A stretch of DNA of 48,183 nucleotides from Nocardia salmonicida NBRC 13393. GTDB lineage: Bacteria > Actinomycetota > Actinomycetes > Mycobacteriales > Mycobacteriaceae. Positions 1-8,809 of this stretch are shown piece after piece; positions within the stretch are counted from its first letter, which is position 1; the number at the start of each line of letters is the position of its first letter. Made by a program: the position numbers and the translations under genes. The notes under the pieces were generated by a model. The model was not told the DNA's origin. It did not search any database and saw only the letters and a list, made by a program, of their open reading frames with translations. Location of the stretch: NCBI RefSeq assembly GCF_001613085.1, contig NZ_BDBR01000062.1:1-48183 (forward strand), written 5' to 3'.

Positions 1-20
1 CCCAGTCCTGATCCTTTAAT

Positions 21-1982
21 TCAGTCCGACAGATAGGCGACCCAGAGATAGTCACGGGCGCGGCTGGTGGCGACGAGCAACTGTCTGGCGAGCATCTCGG
101 CCCGATCCCTGGCACCACCGGACAACGCACCGATATCGGCCGGCGGTTCCGCAGTGATGTGGAAGACCGCGGTGAAATCCATCCCCTTCGCACGGCGCAC
201 CGTACCGACCTTGACCTGCCCGACCTGCGAGCCGTCGTCGTCCTCCAACGCGATGGCGTCGAAGCCTGCCCGGTGCAGCACCCGTAAGTACCGATAGACC
301 TCGCTCGGCCAGTTTACGATCACGGCGATCTCAGAACCCGGCTGTAGGTGTGCATCGCGGAGCGCGAGGGGGAGCATGCGGTCGATATCGCGGCGGGAGA
401 CGTGCGCATCGTCCGCGCGACCGTCCGACAACGTGGGATCGCTGTCTCGGAGGATGACGCCGGCACCGCCATCGAGATCGTCTACGGCGTTGCCCGCGTC
501 GATGCGCTGTGAATACCGCAGCACCGCTTCACGATTGCGGTAGTTCGTTCGGAGCACCCGACCACGGCCGCCGGCAAGAGGAATCCCCGCTTCGGACAGG
601 GTGCAGCCGCCGGCATAGACCTGCTGCTGTCCGTCACCGACCAGGAGTAGTTGGGCGTCGGAATCGCCGCCCGCTATCTGGTGCACCAGCTGCAACTGCG
701 TGAGAGTGAAGTCCTGCACTTCGTCGACGACCACCATGGCGTATGCCTCGGTAGTGTCGAGCGGCCGTGCTCGGAGTTCGTCGACGGCCAGCGAGATGAC
801 GTCGTTGAAGTCGTGGACATGCCGCGCATCCAGGACTTCCTGGTAAGGCAAATATAGGTTCTCCCAGACGAATTGACGACGGGAGGACCGCAGACTGATA
901 CCTTCACGACCGACCCGCTGCACGCCCTTGTATGTCGTCAGGTCGGTGATCCTGCGGCCCTTGACCACCCTGTCGATCTCGTCTTTCCAGTAGCCGCGAT
1001 CGGTACCCTCGACCCGGTCCAACACCCCACCGGCGCCCTGCCAAGCCTTGCTGAACGCGTGCTTGATCGCGTCGTTGTCGAGTTCGAACTCGACCTTGCG
1101 ACGGCGCAGGAACGCGGTCGCCCATGCGTGTAGTCCCTTGAATTGGACGCGATCGACAGCGTGTGGCGCCAACTGGGCGAAGCTTCGCTCGTGGTAGGCG
1201 GGCAGGCTCTTGACGAACGTCGTGAAGAGCAGTCGCCCTGGATTGCGCTTGGCGAAGTACGCCATGCGGTGCAGCGCGACGACCGACTTGCCGGTGCCGG
1301 CCGGACCGCTTAAACGGGCAGGGCCGGTAAAGGTGGTGTGAACCAGCGTGAGCTGCTCGGGGTCGAGGAACGTCATCCAATCGCTGAATGGCTTGGCAAG
1401 CGCGGCCGTCCTCGCGTCAGCGTGTAGGTCCTCCTGGTCGAATAGCCCGCCGGCATCGACGTTTTCCGCTGTTGGCGCGTCGTCGGCGCAGAGGTGTCTG
1501 TGCGTGCTGAGCTTTTCCGCAGCGGTCGCTGCCAGCTCACTGACCCGCTCTGCACGCATCCGTTTCTCACGACGCAGCAGGGTGCCGACGAAGCTGGTCT
1601 CATCGACAACAAGGTAGCGGCCATCTGCCACGGGCCGTGAACCGTGGGGCATGAGCAGCATGATGTCGAGGGAGTGCGGCACGAACTGGGCGCCGCCGAC
1701 TACCACCTTGGCGAACGTCCGCTCGGCCTCGCTGCGGATTTTCATCACGTCGGCAGAGCTGGGCAGTGTCTCGGTGAAGACAAGTGCGAAAACACCGGTG
1801 CGCCCCAGCGCGAACGCCGCGATCCGGTCGGGTGTGGGTGAACCGCGGTCCACGAGCACATGCCAGCCGGGATTGGTGAGTAGGGCTGCTAGGAAACGAC
1901 GCTGGCCAGGCGTCAACTGTCGCTGCTCGGCGAGTGTGCGCTCCGCCCACCGTGCTACCCGCTCGCGATGAATATTCGGCAT
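21..1982 (-). CDS. UvrD/Rep-family (SF1) DNA helicase with uncharacterised N-terminus
   Basis: A 653-residue protein with the SF1A helicase motifs in order: Walker A GPAGTGKS near residue 226, Walker B VVVDEVQDF near 415, motif III LLLVGDGQQQVY, motif IV LRTNYRN, motif V VGTVRRAKGMDF and motif VI LLVATSRARDYLW close to the end. The first ~220 residues match no helicase motif; their position resembles the nuclease-like (NERD) N-termini of similar proteins, but I see no catalytic signature. ATG at 1982 is chosen over the longer frame because GGAGGGGG (1987-1994) sits 4 nt upstream. The gene stands alone, convergent with nothing close. Expected role is ATP-driven 3'-5' DNA unwinding; a defence or repair role is inference. 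Helicase family assignment is strong, the biological role unknown. Confidence 0.9.
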   Translation of the reverse strand: MPNIHRERVARWAERTLAEQRQLTPGQRRFLAALLTNPGWHVLVDRGSPTPDRIAAFALGRTGVFALVFTETLPSSADVMKIRSEAERTFAKVVVGGAQFVPHSLDIMLLMPHGSRPVADGRYLVVDETSFVGTLLRREKRMRAERVSELAATAAEKLSTHRHLCADDAPTAENVDAGGLFDQEDLHADARTAALAKPFSDWMTFLDPEQLTLVHTTFTGPARLSGPAGTGKSVVALHRMAYFAKRNPGRLLFTTFVKSLPAYHERSFAQLAPHAVDRVQFKGLHAWATAFLRRRKVEFELDNDAIKHAFSKAWQGAGGVLDRVEGTDRGYWKDEIDRVVKGRRITDLTTYKGVQRVGREGISLRSSRRQFVWENLYLPYQEVLDARHVHDFNDVISLAVDELRARPLDTTEAYAMVVVDEVQDFTLTQLQLVHQIAGGDSDAQLLLVGDGQQQVYAGGCTLSEAGIPLAGGRGRVLRTNYRNREAVLRYSQRIDAGNAVDDLDGGAGVILRDSDPTLSDGRADDAHVSRRDIDRMLPLALRDAHLQPGSEIAVIVNWPSEVYRYLRVLHRAGFDAIALEDDDGSQVGQVKVGTVRRAKGMDFTAVFHITAEPPADIGALSGGARDRAEMLARQLLVATSRARDYLWVAYLSD

Positions 1983-2070
1983 CGATCCCCCTCCGGATAC
2001 CTCAGCTCCGTACAGCGGGTGGAGCTGTAATGCGTTGAGTATCAACATAGTTGACATCGGACGAGACGGT

Positions 2071-2671
2071 ATGCGGATCGGATGGACGGGCTCCGAGTGG
2101 TCCGACCTCGGCACGTACACCTCCGGTCAGCCTCGACCTGACCGTGGTCATGTGGTCGGCGCATTTCCATTGCCCGAAATAGTCGCGTTGCAGTTCGTTC
2201 CGCTGGTCCAGGACGTAAGCACTCCGATGGACGCGCCGAGTTTCGTCACCCCGGCACCGGCAAAGCTCACGCTTCCTCTCGGGACCGCTCCGGCACCCGC
2301 CACCGTGACGACTCGGCCGCCGGCCGCCGCTCCACCGACTTTCCGCCACCACCCCGGAATTCGTGCCCGAAAGCACTACCGCCGCGGTGACTACCACCAA
2401 GTCCGCATCCAAGAAGGCGACTGCCGCCGTCGGAGTCCCCTGCACCCCGCCCGGTGACAACTACGCCACCGCCGATGACGGCAGCACGTTCAAATGCACC
2501 AAGGCGGGCGGGCCGAGCGCGAAATGGGTGCAATCAGCGCCGCTGCTCGGCACGCGCACCCCTGGTACTCCCTGTGAAGTGGGCTCGGGAGTAGCGACGT
2601 CGCCCGACGGTGAGGAGATGTTCTGCCTCGGCCAAGGGCCGGATAGCAATGTGTGGACTGTTCTGAATTGA
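2071..2671 (+). pseudogene. Pro/Thr-rich hypothetical protein, single frameshift
   Basis: Two overlapping open segments read as one gene. The first (ATG 2071, frame 1) encodes about 55 ordinary residues and then a Pro/Ala/Thr linker ending in PPAAAPPT. The second (frame 2, to 2671) continues a Thr-rich linker (VPESTTAAVTTTKSASKK) and ends in a compact domain with four cysteines (VPCTPPGDNY, FKCTKAGG, GTPCEVGS, MFCLGQG), plausibly two disulfides. Removing one C from the run at 2352-2355 joins the frames, so this is either a one-base frameshift or a sequencing error. No signal peptide is evident. I do not recognise the family; the Cys-containing tail suggests a surface or secreted product. Confidence 0.5.
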
Positions 2672-2773
2672 CGCGTGACCCGAATGCTCGGGGCAACGAT
2701 ATTGCTGGATTTCCGAGTCACGCCCGCTGCCATAGCGTTTCACCCGCACGGCTTTCGACCGTAGGAGTGATGG

Positions 2774-4147
2774 ATGGTGGCAGGGATGTTGGCTCAGCGG
2801 GAGCCCATCGTCGACGTCGAACTGGAAGTCGTGGAGCGGTGGCATTCGGTTGTCCGGGTGCTCTTCCGGTTCGGGTTCGTTGTTCTCGGTATCGGGATGG
2901 CCGGGGTGTGGTTGCTGCATGCGTTGCTGCGAACTATTGGTGTGCCGCAGAAGACGGTGAGCGAGGTCGCCAAATGGACGGCGTTGCATCCACTCACCGA
3001 CTGGGCCGGAACCCAAATCTTCGATGTGAGTATCGATTACACGGTCACCGGCAGCGGTGACACCGCCGCGAAATGGGTGGCTGTCTTCACCCTGCTCCTG
3101 ATCGCTGTACCGGTCACCGCTGCCTGGTCGGTCCTCGACCGGCGCCGCCCGAACTACGTGCGACTGTACGAGTGGTTCCGGCTGCTGCTGCGTATTTCCC
3201 TGGTCAGCGCTCTTTTGCTGTACGGGATGATCAAAGTGCTGCCGTCCCAGATGTCGTTCAACCTCGAGCGACTGGTCGAACCGTTCGGCCATATGAGCCC
3301 GATGGCGGTGCTGTGGGCGCAGTCGTCGCTATCGGAGCCGTTTGAGATGGCATTGGGTGCGGCGGAGGTCGCCGCGGCGCTGCTGCTGATCCTGCCGGTG
3401 ACCGCGGGGCTCGGGTCTGTGCTCGCCGTGATCGTGGCTCTTCAGGTGCTGCTGATGAATCTCGCCTTCGATGTGCCGGTGAAGCTGTTCGCCCTTCAAT
3501 TGTTCCTGTACGCAACGGTATTGGCCGCACCCGACATCGTTCGCATCGTTCGCGCCCTGTTCGGCCGGGCCGTAGGAGCTCGACCGCAGGCACCTTTGCT
3601 TTCAACGCCACGCGGTGGCCGGATCCTTCTGGCAGCCCAGGTACTGATGGGGGTGTGGCTACTCGGCGCGACGACCGTCGAGGCATACGACGGCTGGCAC
3701 ACCTACGGCAACGCACGTCCCAAATCGCCGCTTTACGGCATCTGGAACGTCACCGTGTACTCGGTTGGCGGCGAGGACGTGCCCGCCTTGGTCGACTTCC
3801 GCGAATCGCGGTCCAACGGCGGAATGCCGAGCGCCGCCGAGCGATTTCGCCGCATCATCTTCGACATCCCCCAGGGCATAACCATGCAGCGGCTCGACGA
3901 TTCACTTGTCTCGTTCCCTGCCCGGATCGACACCGACCAGCACACCATCACGCTGTCGAAAGACACGACACACCAATGGAAGCTCGCGACCTTCAGTTAC
4001 GTTCAGCCACAATCGGATCAGCTGATCTTGGAGGGCTCGCTCGGCGGCCGACCGGTCCGAATGCAACTGGACCAGGTCGACCTCGCGCAGTACCCGGCTG
4101 TCTCGCGAGGGTTCCATTGGGTGCAGGCCACGCCCTATTTCCGGTAA
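2774..4147 (+). CDS. DoxX-family membrane protein with C-terminal extracytoplasmic domain
   Basis: A 457-residue membrane protein. Hydrophobic segments are visible near residues 30-55, 100-120, 138-158, 190-225 and 230-255, then another (ILLAAQVLMGVWLLGATTV) near 277-297. The N-terminal 260 residues have the DoxX/DoxD look of a four-helix redox-associated membrane protein. The last ~150 residues are soluble and beta-rich (IWNVTVYSVGG onward) and probably face outside. Start ATG 2774 has TAGGAG 6 nt upstream. It converges with the MoaD-like gene at 4173. DoxX proteins are linked to membrane oxidoreductase complexes, but no partner enzyme is adjacent, so its substrate is unknown. Confidence 0.7.
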   Translation: MVAGMLAQREPIVDVELEVVERWHSVVRVLFRFGFVVLGIGMAGVWLLHALLRTIGVPQKTVSEVAKWTALHPLTDWAGTQIFDVSIDYTVTGSGDTAAKWVAVFTLLLIAVPVTAAWSVLDRRRPNYVRLYEWFRLLLRISLVSALLLYGMIKVLPSQMSFNLERLVEPFGHMSPMAVLWAQSSLSEPFEMALGAAEVAAALLLILPVTAGLGSVLAVIVALQVLLMNLAFDVPVKLFALQLFLYATVLAAPDIVRIVRALFGRAVGARPQAPLLSTPRGGRILLAAQVLMGVWLLGATTVEAYDGWHTYGNARPKSPLYGIWNVTVYSVGGEDVPALVDFRESRSNGGMPSAAERFRRIIFDIPQGITMQRLDDSLVSFPARIDTDQHTITLSKDTTHQWKLATFSYVQPQSDQLILEGSLGGRPVRMQLDQVDLAQYPAVSRGFHWVQATPYFR

Positions 4148-4172
4148 GCATTGTGCTCCAACAGAATACGGA

Positions 4173-4445
4173 TCATCCACCGGCGACCGAAGGAATGATC
4201 ATCACCTCGGTGCCCGCACCGACAGCCGTGTCCTGGCCGTCGAGCAGACGGCATTCGTCACCGTCGACATAGAAGTTCACGTACCGACGCAACGCCCCGC
4301 GCTCGTCGCGGAGTCGGCGTTCCAACCCGGGCGACCGTTCGCGCAGCGCATCGAGAACCTGCTTCAGGGTCGCACCGTCGACGTCCAATTCCTTGGCGCC
4401 GTCGACGTATGTCCGGAGCATCGAGGGCAGACAGACACGAGCCAT
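4173..4445 (-). CDS. MoaD/ThiS-like ubiquitin-fold sulfur carrier
   Basis: A 90-residue protein ending in Gly-Gly (IIPSVAGG), with the beta-grasp pattern of MoaD/ThiS carriers: MLRTYVDGAKELDVDG, a helix TLKQVLDALRERSPGLERRL, then VNFYVDGDECR and GTEVMIIP. In this family the terminal Gly is adenylated and thiocarboxylated to carry sulfur. ATG 4445 lies 4 nt after the stop of the BNR-repeat gene, so the two are co-transcribed. No MoeB/ThiF activating enzyme is in the window. The pairing with a BNR-repeat protein is one I recall from other actinobacteria, but its joint function is not known to me. Confidence 0.8.
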   Translation of the reverse strand: MARVCLPSMLRTYVDGAKELDVDGATLKQVLDALRERSPGLERRLRDERGALRRYVNFYVDGDECRLLDGQDTAVGAGTEVMIIPSVAGG

Positions 4446-4449
4446 CGCG

Positions 4450-5547
4450 CTAACCGATGACCGCGGCGCGCACGCACAGCACGTCCGGCAGCTTGTCGGC
4501 CACGAGCTGCCAATGGTCGCCTTCGTCTGCGCTGCAATACACTTCGCCGTTGCGGGTGCCGAAATAGATGCCGGTCGGGTCGGCGTCGTCGGCACACATG
4601 GCATCGCGCATGACCGCGGCCCAGAACGGAACCTTCGGGAGCCCATCGTTCTGCTGCGACCATGTCTCGCCGCCGTCCTCGCTGCGATACACCGCGCAGG
4701 TGGCATCGGGTGGGAAGCGGAAGCGCTCCATATCCGCGACCAGGGGGAAGGTGTAGATCACCCCCGGCTTACGCGGATGCGCGACGATCGGGAAGCCGAA
4801 ATTGGACGGCGGCAACCCACCGTCGATCGATTGCCAGCTCACGCCTGCATCGGTACTTCTGAACACGCCACCATGGTTCTGCAGATACATGGTGCTCGGC
4901 GATTCGGCATCGAGGGCGACTTTGTGCACGCACTGCCCCCATTCCGGCAATTCGCCAGGCATGAAATCCGCGGTGACGCCTTTGTTCGTCGGCGTCCACG
5001 ATTCGCCGCCGTCGGATGTCTGATAGACCCCACCGGTGGACATGGCCACCGCCATCCGCTGCGTATCGACCGGATGTGGCAGCACGGTGTGCAAAGCCAG
5101 CCCGCCACCGCCCGGCTCCCACTGCGGCCGATGCGGATGGTCCCACAATCCCCTGACCAGCTCGAACGTCCGGCCGCGATCAGTCGACCGGAACAACGCC
5201 GACGGTTCGACGCCCGCGTACACCACGTCGGGCTCGGCATCGGTGGCAGGCGCAATCTGCCAAACGCCGCCCAACGCAGCCCCGGTGTCCTCGGGAAACG
5301 CCAGCGGCGCGTCATCCGGCTCGCTCCACGTCTCCCCGAGATCATCACTGACCACCAACGTGGGCCCGAAATGACTGTTTAACACCCCGGCGAGCACCCG
5401 CGGCGTGTCCTGTCGAGTATCAATCGCCAACGCCTTCACATCAGCCACCGGGAACTGCGGCGGCGACACCGTCCAACTGGCCCGCCCGTCCCGACTACGA
5501 GCCAAAAACAGACCCTTACGCGTTCCGATTCCGAGCAGTACGTCCAT
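4450..5547 (-). CDS. BNR/sialidase-like beta-propeller protein
   Basis: A 365-residue protein with repeated BNR-type Asp-box elements (SDDLGETWS, STDRGRTF, TSDGGESWT, STDAGVSWQ, SEDGGETWS, SADEGDHWQ), the signature of a sialidase-like or YVTN/VPS10 beta-propeller. The beginning, MDVLLGIGTRKGLFLARS, is typical of the cytosolic actinobacterial group and contains no signal peptide. No sialidase FRIP or catalytic Tyr/Glu set is seen, so it should not be called a sialidase. ATG 5547 is preferred over the longer frame because GGAGG precedes it. It is translationally close to the MoaD-like gene downstream, which suggests a shared process. Confidence 0.8.
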   Translation of the reverse strand: MDVLLGIGTRKGLFLARSRDGRASWTVSPPQFPVADVKALAIDTRQDTPRVLAGVLNSHFGPTLVVSDDLGETWSEPDDAPLAFPEDTGAALGGVWQIAPATDAEPDVVYAGVEPSALFRSTDRGRTFELVRGLWDHPHRPQWEPGGGGLALHTVLPHPVDTQRMAVAMSTGGVYQTSDGGESWTPTNKGVTADFMPGELPEWGQCVHKVALDAESPSTMYLQNHGGVFRSTDAGVSWQSIDGGLPPSNFGFPIVAHPRKPGVIYTFPLVADMERFRFPPDATCAVYRSEDGGETWSQQNDGLPKVPFWAAVMRDAMCADDADPTGIYFGTRNGEVYCSADEGDHWQLVADKLPDVLCVRAAVIG

Positions 5548-5784
5548 CGCGAACCTCCGGTTGGTCACCCGCAACGCCGATATGCGTGACACTACGCCGC
5601 CACACCGACAACACCCGAGGGTTCATGGGGCACTCGTTGAACCGCGTTCCCCGTCGATGTGGTTCCCTGCTGCTGCCGCCGCGGCGCGGGGTTTCCAGTT
5701 TCGGATCGACCCACATCTTGGTGGCGGATCTCTCGGCCGTGGTGATGTTAACCGGGGCTATACGGCTGGCCGAATTTCTTGACA

Positions 5785-6327
5785 TTACCCACAGTTGTAG
5801 ATCGAAACGATGATGAGGACCAAGTCCCCACTCCGCACGGATTCCAGCTGGTCTGGTGACAGTATCTCCCGGGAATGTTTCTGCCTTCCCCATGGCGGGG
5901 CTGTGTTGCGAGGATTCCGGTCTACGGTGACCGATACTCCACACCGGCCAGTCTGCTCGCCTCTCGCGACGATGGTGTAATCGTTCGGAAGCTGCCTCGG
6001 TATTGAAACGTAGGGAGGATCGAGGTTGTGCAACGGAAAGCCAGGGATGCTGATCAAGGCTGCCGCATTCGAAGGCGCAGGGGGGGAGCCCAGAAGCCAT
6101 GCCTCTGCGCCAGGCGGATTATCTCCGCTCGACACATCGATAACATCTACCCGCACAAATCCGGTCGCGGTCGTGCCTTCCGCGACGAGGCGTGCCTCGC
6201 TCGTGGTGTAGCGCCACTCGTCCCACCGCTTGTAGCCGTAGATGCTCAGCCCAAGCACAACTGTCAATATAACAATTCCAGCGAACCAACGGCGCCGAAC
6301 GTCACGCTCTAACGGCTGGATTCTCAA
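5785..6327 (-). CDS. Single-pass membrane protein of the ESX-type locus
   Basis: A 180-residue protein with basic N-terminus (RDVRRRW), one transmembrane helix (FAGIVILTVVLGLSIYGY, about residues 15-33) and a ~145-residue exported domain with two cysteines (GRCGVSV and terminal IYNCG). The start is TTG at 6327, overlapping the TGA stop of the lysozyme-like gene (TTGA); no ATG or GTG alternative lies before the helix. It is the last gene of the WXG100 unit. A role as an accessory or immunity-like partner of the preceding putative wall hydrolase is inference from position only; the sequence matches no family I recognise. Confidence 0.6.
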   Translation of the reverse strand: MRIQPLERDVRRRWFAGIVILTVVLGLSIYGYKRWDEWRYTTSEARLVAEGTTATGFVRVDVIDVSSGDNPPGAEAWLLGSPPAPSNAAALISIPGFPLHNLDPPYVSIPRQLPNDYTIVARGEQTGRCGVSVTVDRNPRNTAPPWGRQKHSREILSPDQLESVRSGDLVLIIVSIYNCG

Positions 6328-8072
6328 TAGTATGCCCCTGATCCCCGCAATATGTTGTCTGCGGCCTTGAACACTTCGAGTGTGCTCTGGCCGTGCTCGG
6401 TTTCGCCATCACTGAATACTCCGCGGCCCACGGCGACATCTGCTGTGCGTTTTTCCATACCGCCAGCGTTGTATCCTGAACCGAGAAATTGGTTCAGTGG
6501 TGTATTTGCGCGGACCTCATTAGTTGCATTCTCCATCGCCGAGTCCTGCAACATTCGGAGGTTATAGGCGGCGGACTTGATTCCTAGCTCGTCACTTGTT
6601 GTCAAGTCTGCCCATTCCTGCCCTTCGAACTGTGCTGGATATTTTTCCTTTACTTCGTTGAACGGGCCGGGTTTTTGGTTTGTCAGGCCGATCGAGTTTC
6701 CGGCATCGTTCTTGTCGATACCCAATGGTGTTGCCCACCGTCGTGCTTTATCCCAGGCATATCCGCCGAGAATGCCTTTGTCCGAGTCCGGATGATAGTT
6801 CTCCGGCTTGCCCTGGGTCGCGGCGTGGAAGTCGTTCCCGTTGGCGTAGCCGGATCGCAGTGGCGCCCCTTCTTGCAGGGCCATGGCCAGGACCATGCGC
6901 GGGTCGACGCCGGCTTCGTGCCCGTACTGGACCGACCAGATTGCCCAGGCTTTCATCTGCGGTCCCCAGGCATCCAGTGCGCTGGGGTCGCCGACAGTCA
7001 GCGTCGGCGCCGGGGTAGTCCACGTGGACAGGTTCGTGAGGTCGTCGACGATGGCCGTGTTGTCGTGCTCGTTGCCGGACTCGACGATCATCGCCAGTGC
7101 TTGGATCGCCTGGAGATCACGCAGACCAGTGATTGCGTCACAACTGGGAAGTCCGCGGTTGGATCCGACTACCGACAGTTGGTTGTAGAGATCGGTGCTG
7201 CTCAACGCGGTGGACAGAGCGCTGCGAGCGATTCCGATGTCAGGCTCGATCAGGTCTGCACCGACAGTGATCGCTATCGAGGTGGTGCCGATCGCTGTGG
7301 CAACCTGGGCGTCGGGATGAGCCGGGAATGCTGTGGCGGCAGCAACTGTGGCGAGCTTCTGGCGGGCGGCGAGGAGATTGGTGTGGTGTGTGCGGGTTGC
7401 CTCGGCCAGTGCCGTAGTGGCAGTGGAAATCTGCTGTGCAGCACTGCGCAAGGCAACCAGGCCCATTTGAAGATCAGCGACTTCATCGGCCTGTACGACG
7501 CCAAACGAGTCGTGCACCGCCTGTAGGGTTGCCGCCGCGCTGCTCAGTTCCTGGCTGTTCGAGAAAATTTCCCACCCCGAGGCCGCGGTATCGAGAGCAT
7601 CAGCGCGCGCGTTGGGTGCCCCGCTCCATTCAGAGGCACTGATTCCGGTGGAGTTGATCACGACGCCAGGCCCGTTATCGCCTGTTGCGCATGGAATCTC
7701 AGCAAACCCCGTGCCTGCGATGGATGACTGCGGCGCTCGGGCTGGATGGCTAGGCGCAGCACCCTTGTTCGGGTTCGAATCCGCGTTGTACTCGGCAGTG
7801 TCCCAGTTGTAGCCTGCGGCATCGATGATGTCGCTGTAGTGACGCAGAGCGTCGGCGTAGGTCTGAACGAAGGTACGAATCTCGCTGGCGTGCAGCAGAT
7901 ATGCCGTCGCCCACGGCACAGCGGCCAGGTAGTTGCCCGCCATGCCGGTCGTGGTGGGCAGCGCCGGTGCGAGATCGCGGGTGACTGCAGTGCCGATTTC
8001 GGCCGACAACGTACTGAGCTTCTGTGCGGCGGCGTAGTAGATGTCGGACCTGATGGCGAGTCCGGGTGCCAT
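6324..8072 (-). CDS. ESX-associated protein with lysozyme-like (transglycosylase) C-terminus
   Basis: A 582-residue protein in two parts. Residues 1-330 are helical and Ala-rich, like WXG/LXG-type secretion modules. From about residue 370 a lysozyme-like fold appears: DPRMVLAMALQEGAPL with a candidate catalytic Glu, NSIGLTNQKPGPF, AAYNLRMLQD and GSGYNAGG, matching the order E / S-I-G-L / A-A-x-x-L / Y-N-A-G of lytic transglycosylases. No Sec signal is present, fitting export by the neighbouring WXG100 pair. ATG 8072 lies 45 nt after the second WXG100 gene and overlaps the next gene by TTGA. Function as a peptidoglycan-cleaving effector or secretion-channel remodeller is inference. Confidence 0.65.
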   Translation of the reverse strand: MAPGLAIRSDIYYAAAQKLSTLSAEIGTAVTRDLAPALPTTTGMAGNYLAAVPWATAYLLHASEIRTFVQTYADALRHYSDIIDAAGYNWDTAEYNADSNPNKGAAPSHPARAPQSSIAGTGFAEIPCATGDNGPGVVINSTGISASEWSGAPNARADALDTAASGWEIFSNSQELSSAAATLQAVHDSFGVVQADEVADLQMGLVALRSAAQQISTATTALAEATRTHHTNLLAARQKLATVAAATAFPAHPDAQVATAIGTTSIAITVGADLIEPDIGIARSALSTALSSTDLYNQLSVVGSNRGLPSCDAITGLRDLQAIQALAMIVESGNEHDNTAIVDDLTNLSTWTTPAPTLTVGDPSALDAWGPQMKAWAIWSVQYGHEAGVDPRMVLAMALQEGAPLRSGYANGNDFHAATQGKPENYHPDSDKGILGGYAWDKARRWATPLGIDKNDAGNSIGLTNQKPGPFNEVKEKYPAQFEGQEWADLTTSDELGIKSAAYNLRMLQDSAMENATNEVRANTPLNQFLGSGYNAGGMEKRTADVAVGRGVFSDGETEHGQSTLEVFKAADNILRGSGAYY

Positions 8073-8117
8073 CAGTCTTGCCCTGGCGATAGCCGTATCG
8101 CGGACGGCGGTGCGGCG

Positions 8118-8414
8118 TCAGGACCCACGGAACATCCTCGAGTTGGCAGACTGTGCGGTCCCGTAGTGACCGTGTGCGGCTTTGGCCGCATCACTCATCG
8201 TTCGGATGCCGTCCGCGAAATCGCGTGCTCCGGCTACCCACTGTTGATGCGCAGCCTGGTACGCCTCTGCGGCGACAGATTCCCATCCGGTGCCAAGCAG
8301 ACCGGCGACCTTGTCGTCGATGTCGTCGAGGTGATCGCCGACGAAGCCGGCTAACCCGACAAGCCTGGTGACCAGGTTGTCCAGCTGGTCGAGATCGACC
8401 GTGAATTCGGCCAT
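8118..8414 (-). CDS. WXG100-family protein (EsxA/B-like), second of pair
   Basis: A 98-residue all-helical protein with two helices joined by a turn at GTGWESVAAEAY, where W-E-S replaces the strict W-x-G. Length and layout match WXG100 proteins, the small substrates of type VII (ESX) secretion. The ATG overlaps the TAA of the preceding WXG100 gene (TAATG at 8412-8416), so the two are translationally coupled and probably form a heterodimer. No ESX core genes (eccB/C/D, mycP) are in the window, so secretion must rely on machinery elsewhere. Confidence 0.8.
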   Translation of the reverse strand: MAEFTVDLDQLDNLVTRLVGLAGFVGDHLDDIDDKVAGLLGTGWESVAAEAYQAAHQQWVAGARDFADGIRTMSDAAKAAHGHYGTAQSANSRMFRGS

Positions 8415-8752
8415 TACAGCCCCGGTAGGTCGAGTGAGACCGGAGTGAAGGCTGCCGCATTGCTCTCGTCGCGGCGCGCGTAGGTGTCGGCGGTGACGCC
8501 GAGCTTCTCTGCCATGCCGGTCAACGCGGTCAAGATCTCGATGCCACCGGTCCGGCACTCAGCCCAGCCGGCCGCGAAGGTGACGGCCGCGTCGCCTGTC
8601 CAGCTGCCCTCCGCCACATCGTCAACCTCGCGCGCGGCCGAGTCCAATGCCTGCCGCAGCGTATCGGCAAGGCCATAGACGAAGTTTCCGACCTCACGAA
8701 CTTGATCCGGCACCACTGACAGTGCGCGGCCATCTCCCCCAGAGCTGGTCAT
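8414..8752 (-). CDS. WXG100-family protein, first of pair
   Basis: A 112-residue helical protein with a W-T-G turn (EGSWTGDAAVTFAAGWAE), the canonical WXG100 motif, between two amphipathic helices. It heads a leftward unit: WXG100, WXG100, lysozyme-like protein, membrane protein. It lies 57 nt downstream of the TerD-domain gene in the same direction, so read-through from there is possible. Expected to dimerise with the coupled partner and be exported by a type VII system encoded elsewhere. Confidence 0.82.
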   Translation of the reverse strand: MTSSGGDGRALSVVPDQVREVGNFVYGLADTLRQALDSAAREVDDVAEGSWTGDAAVTFAAGWAECRTGGIEILTALTGMAEKLGVTADTYARRDESNAAAFTPVSLDLPGL

Positions 8753-8809
8753 AGTGTCCGACTTTAGCCGCTGATCTCCGCGGAAACTATCGGTGGCGGT
8801 GTGGATGGA

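Noticed and set aside
7765..7785. TTCGGGTTCGAATCCG, resembling a tRNA T-arm
   Set aside because: Lies inside the lysozyme-like gene and no acceptor, D-arm or anticodon stem can be drawn around it.
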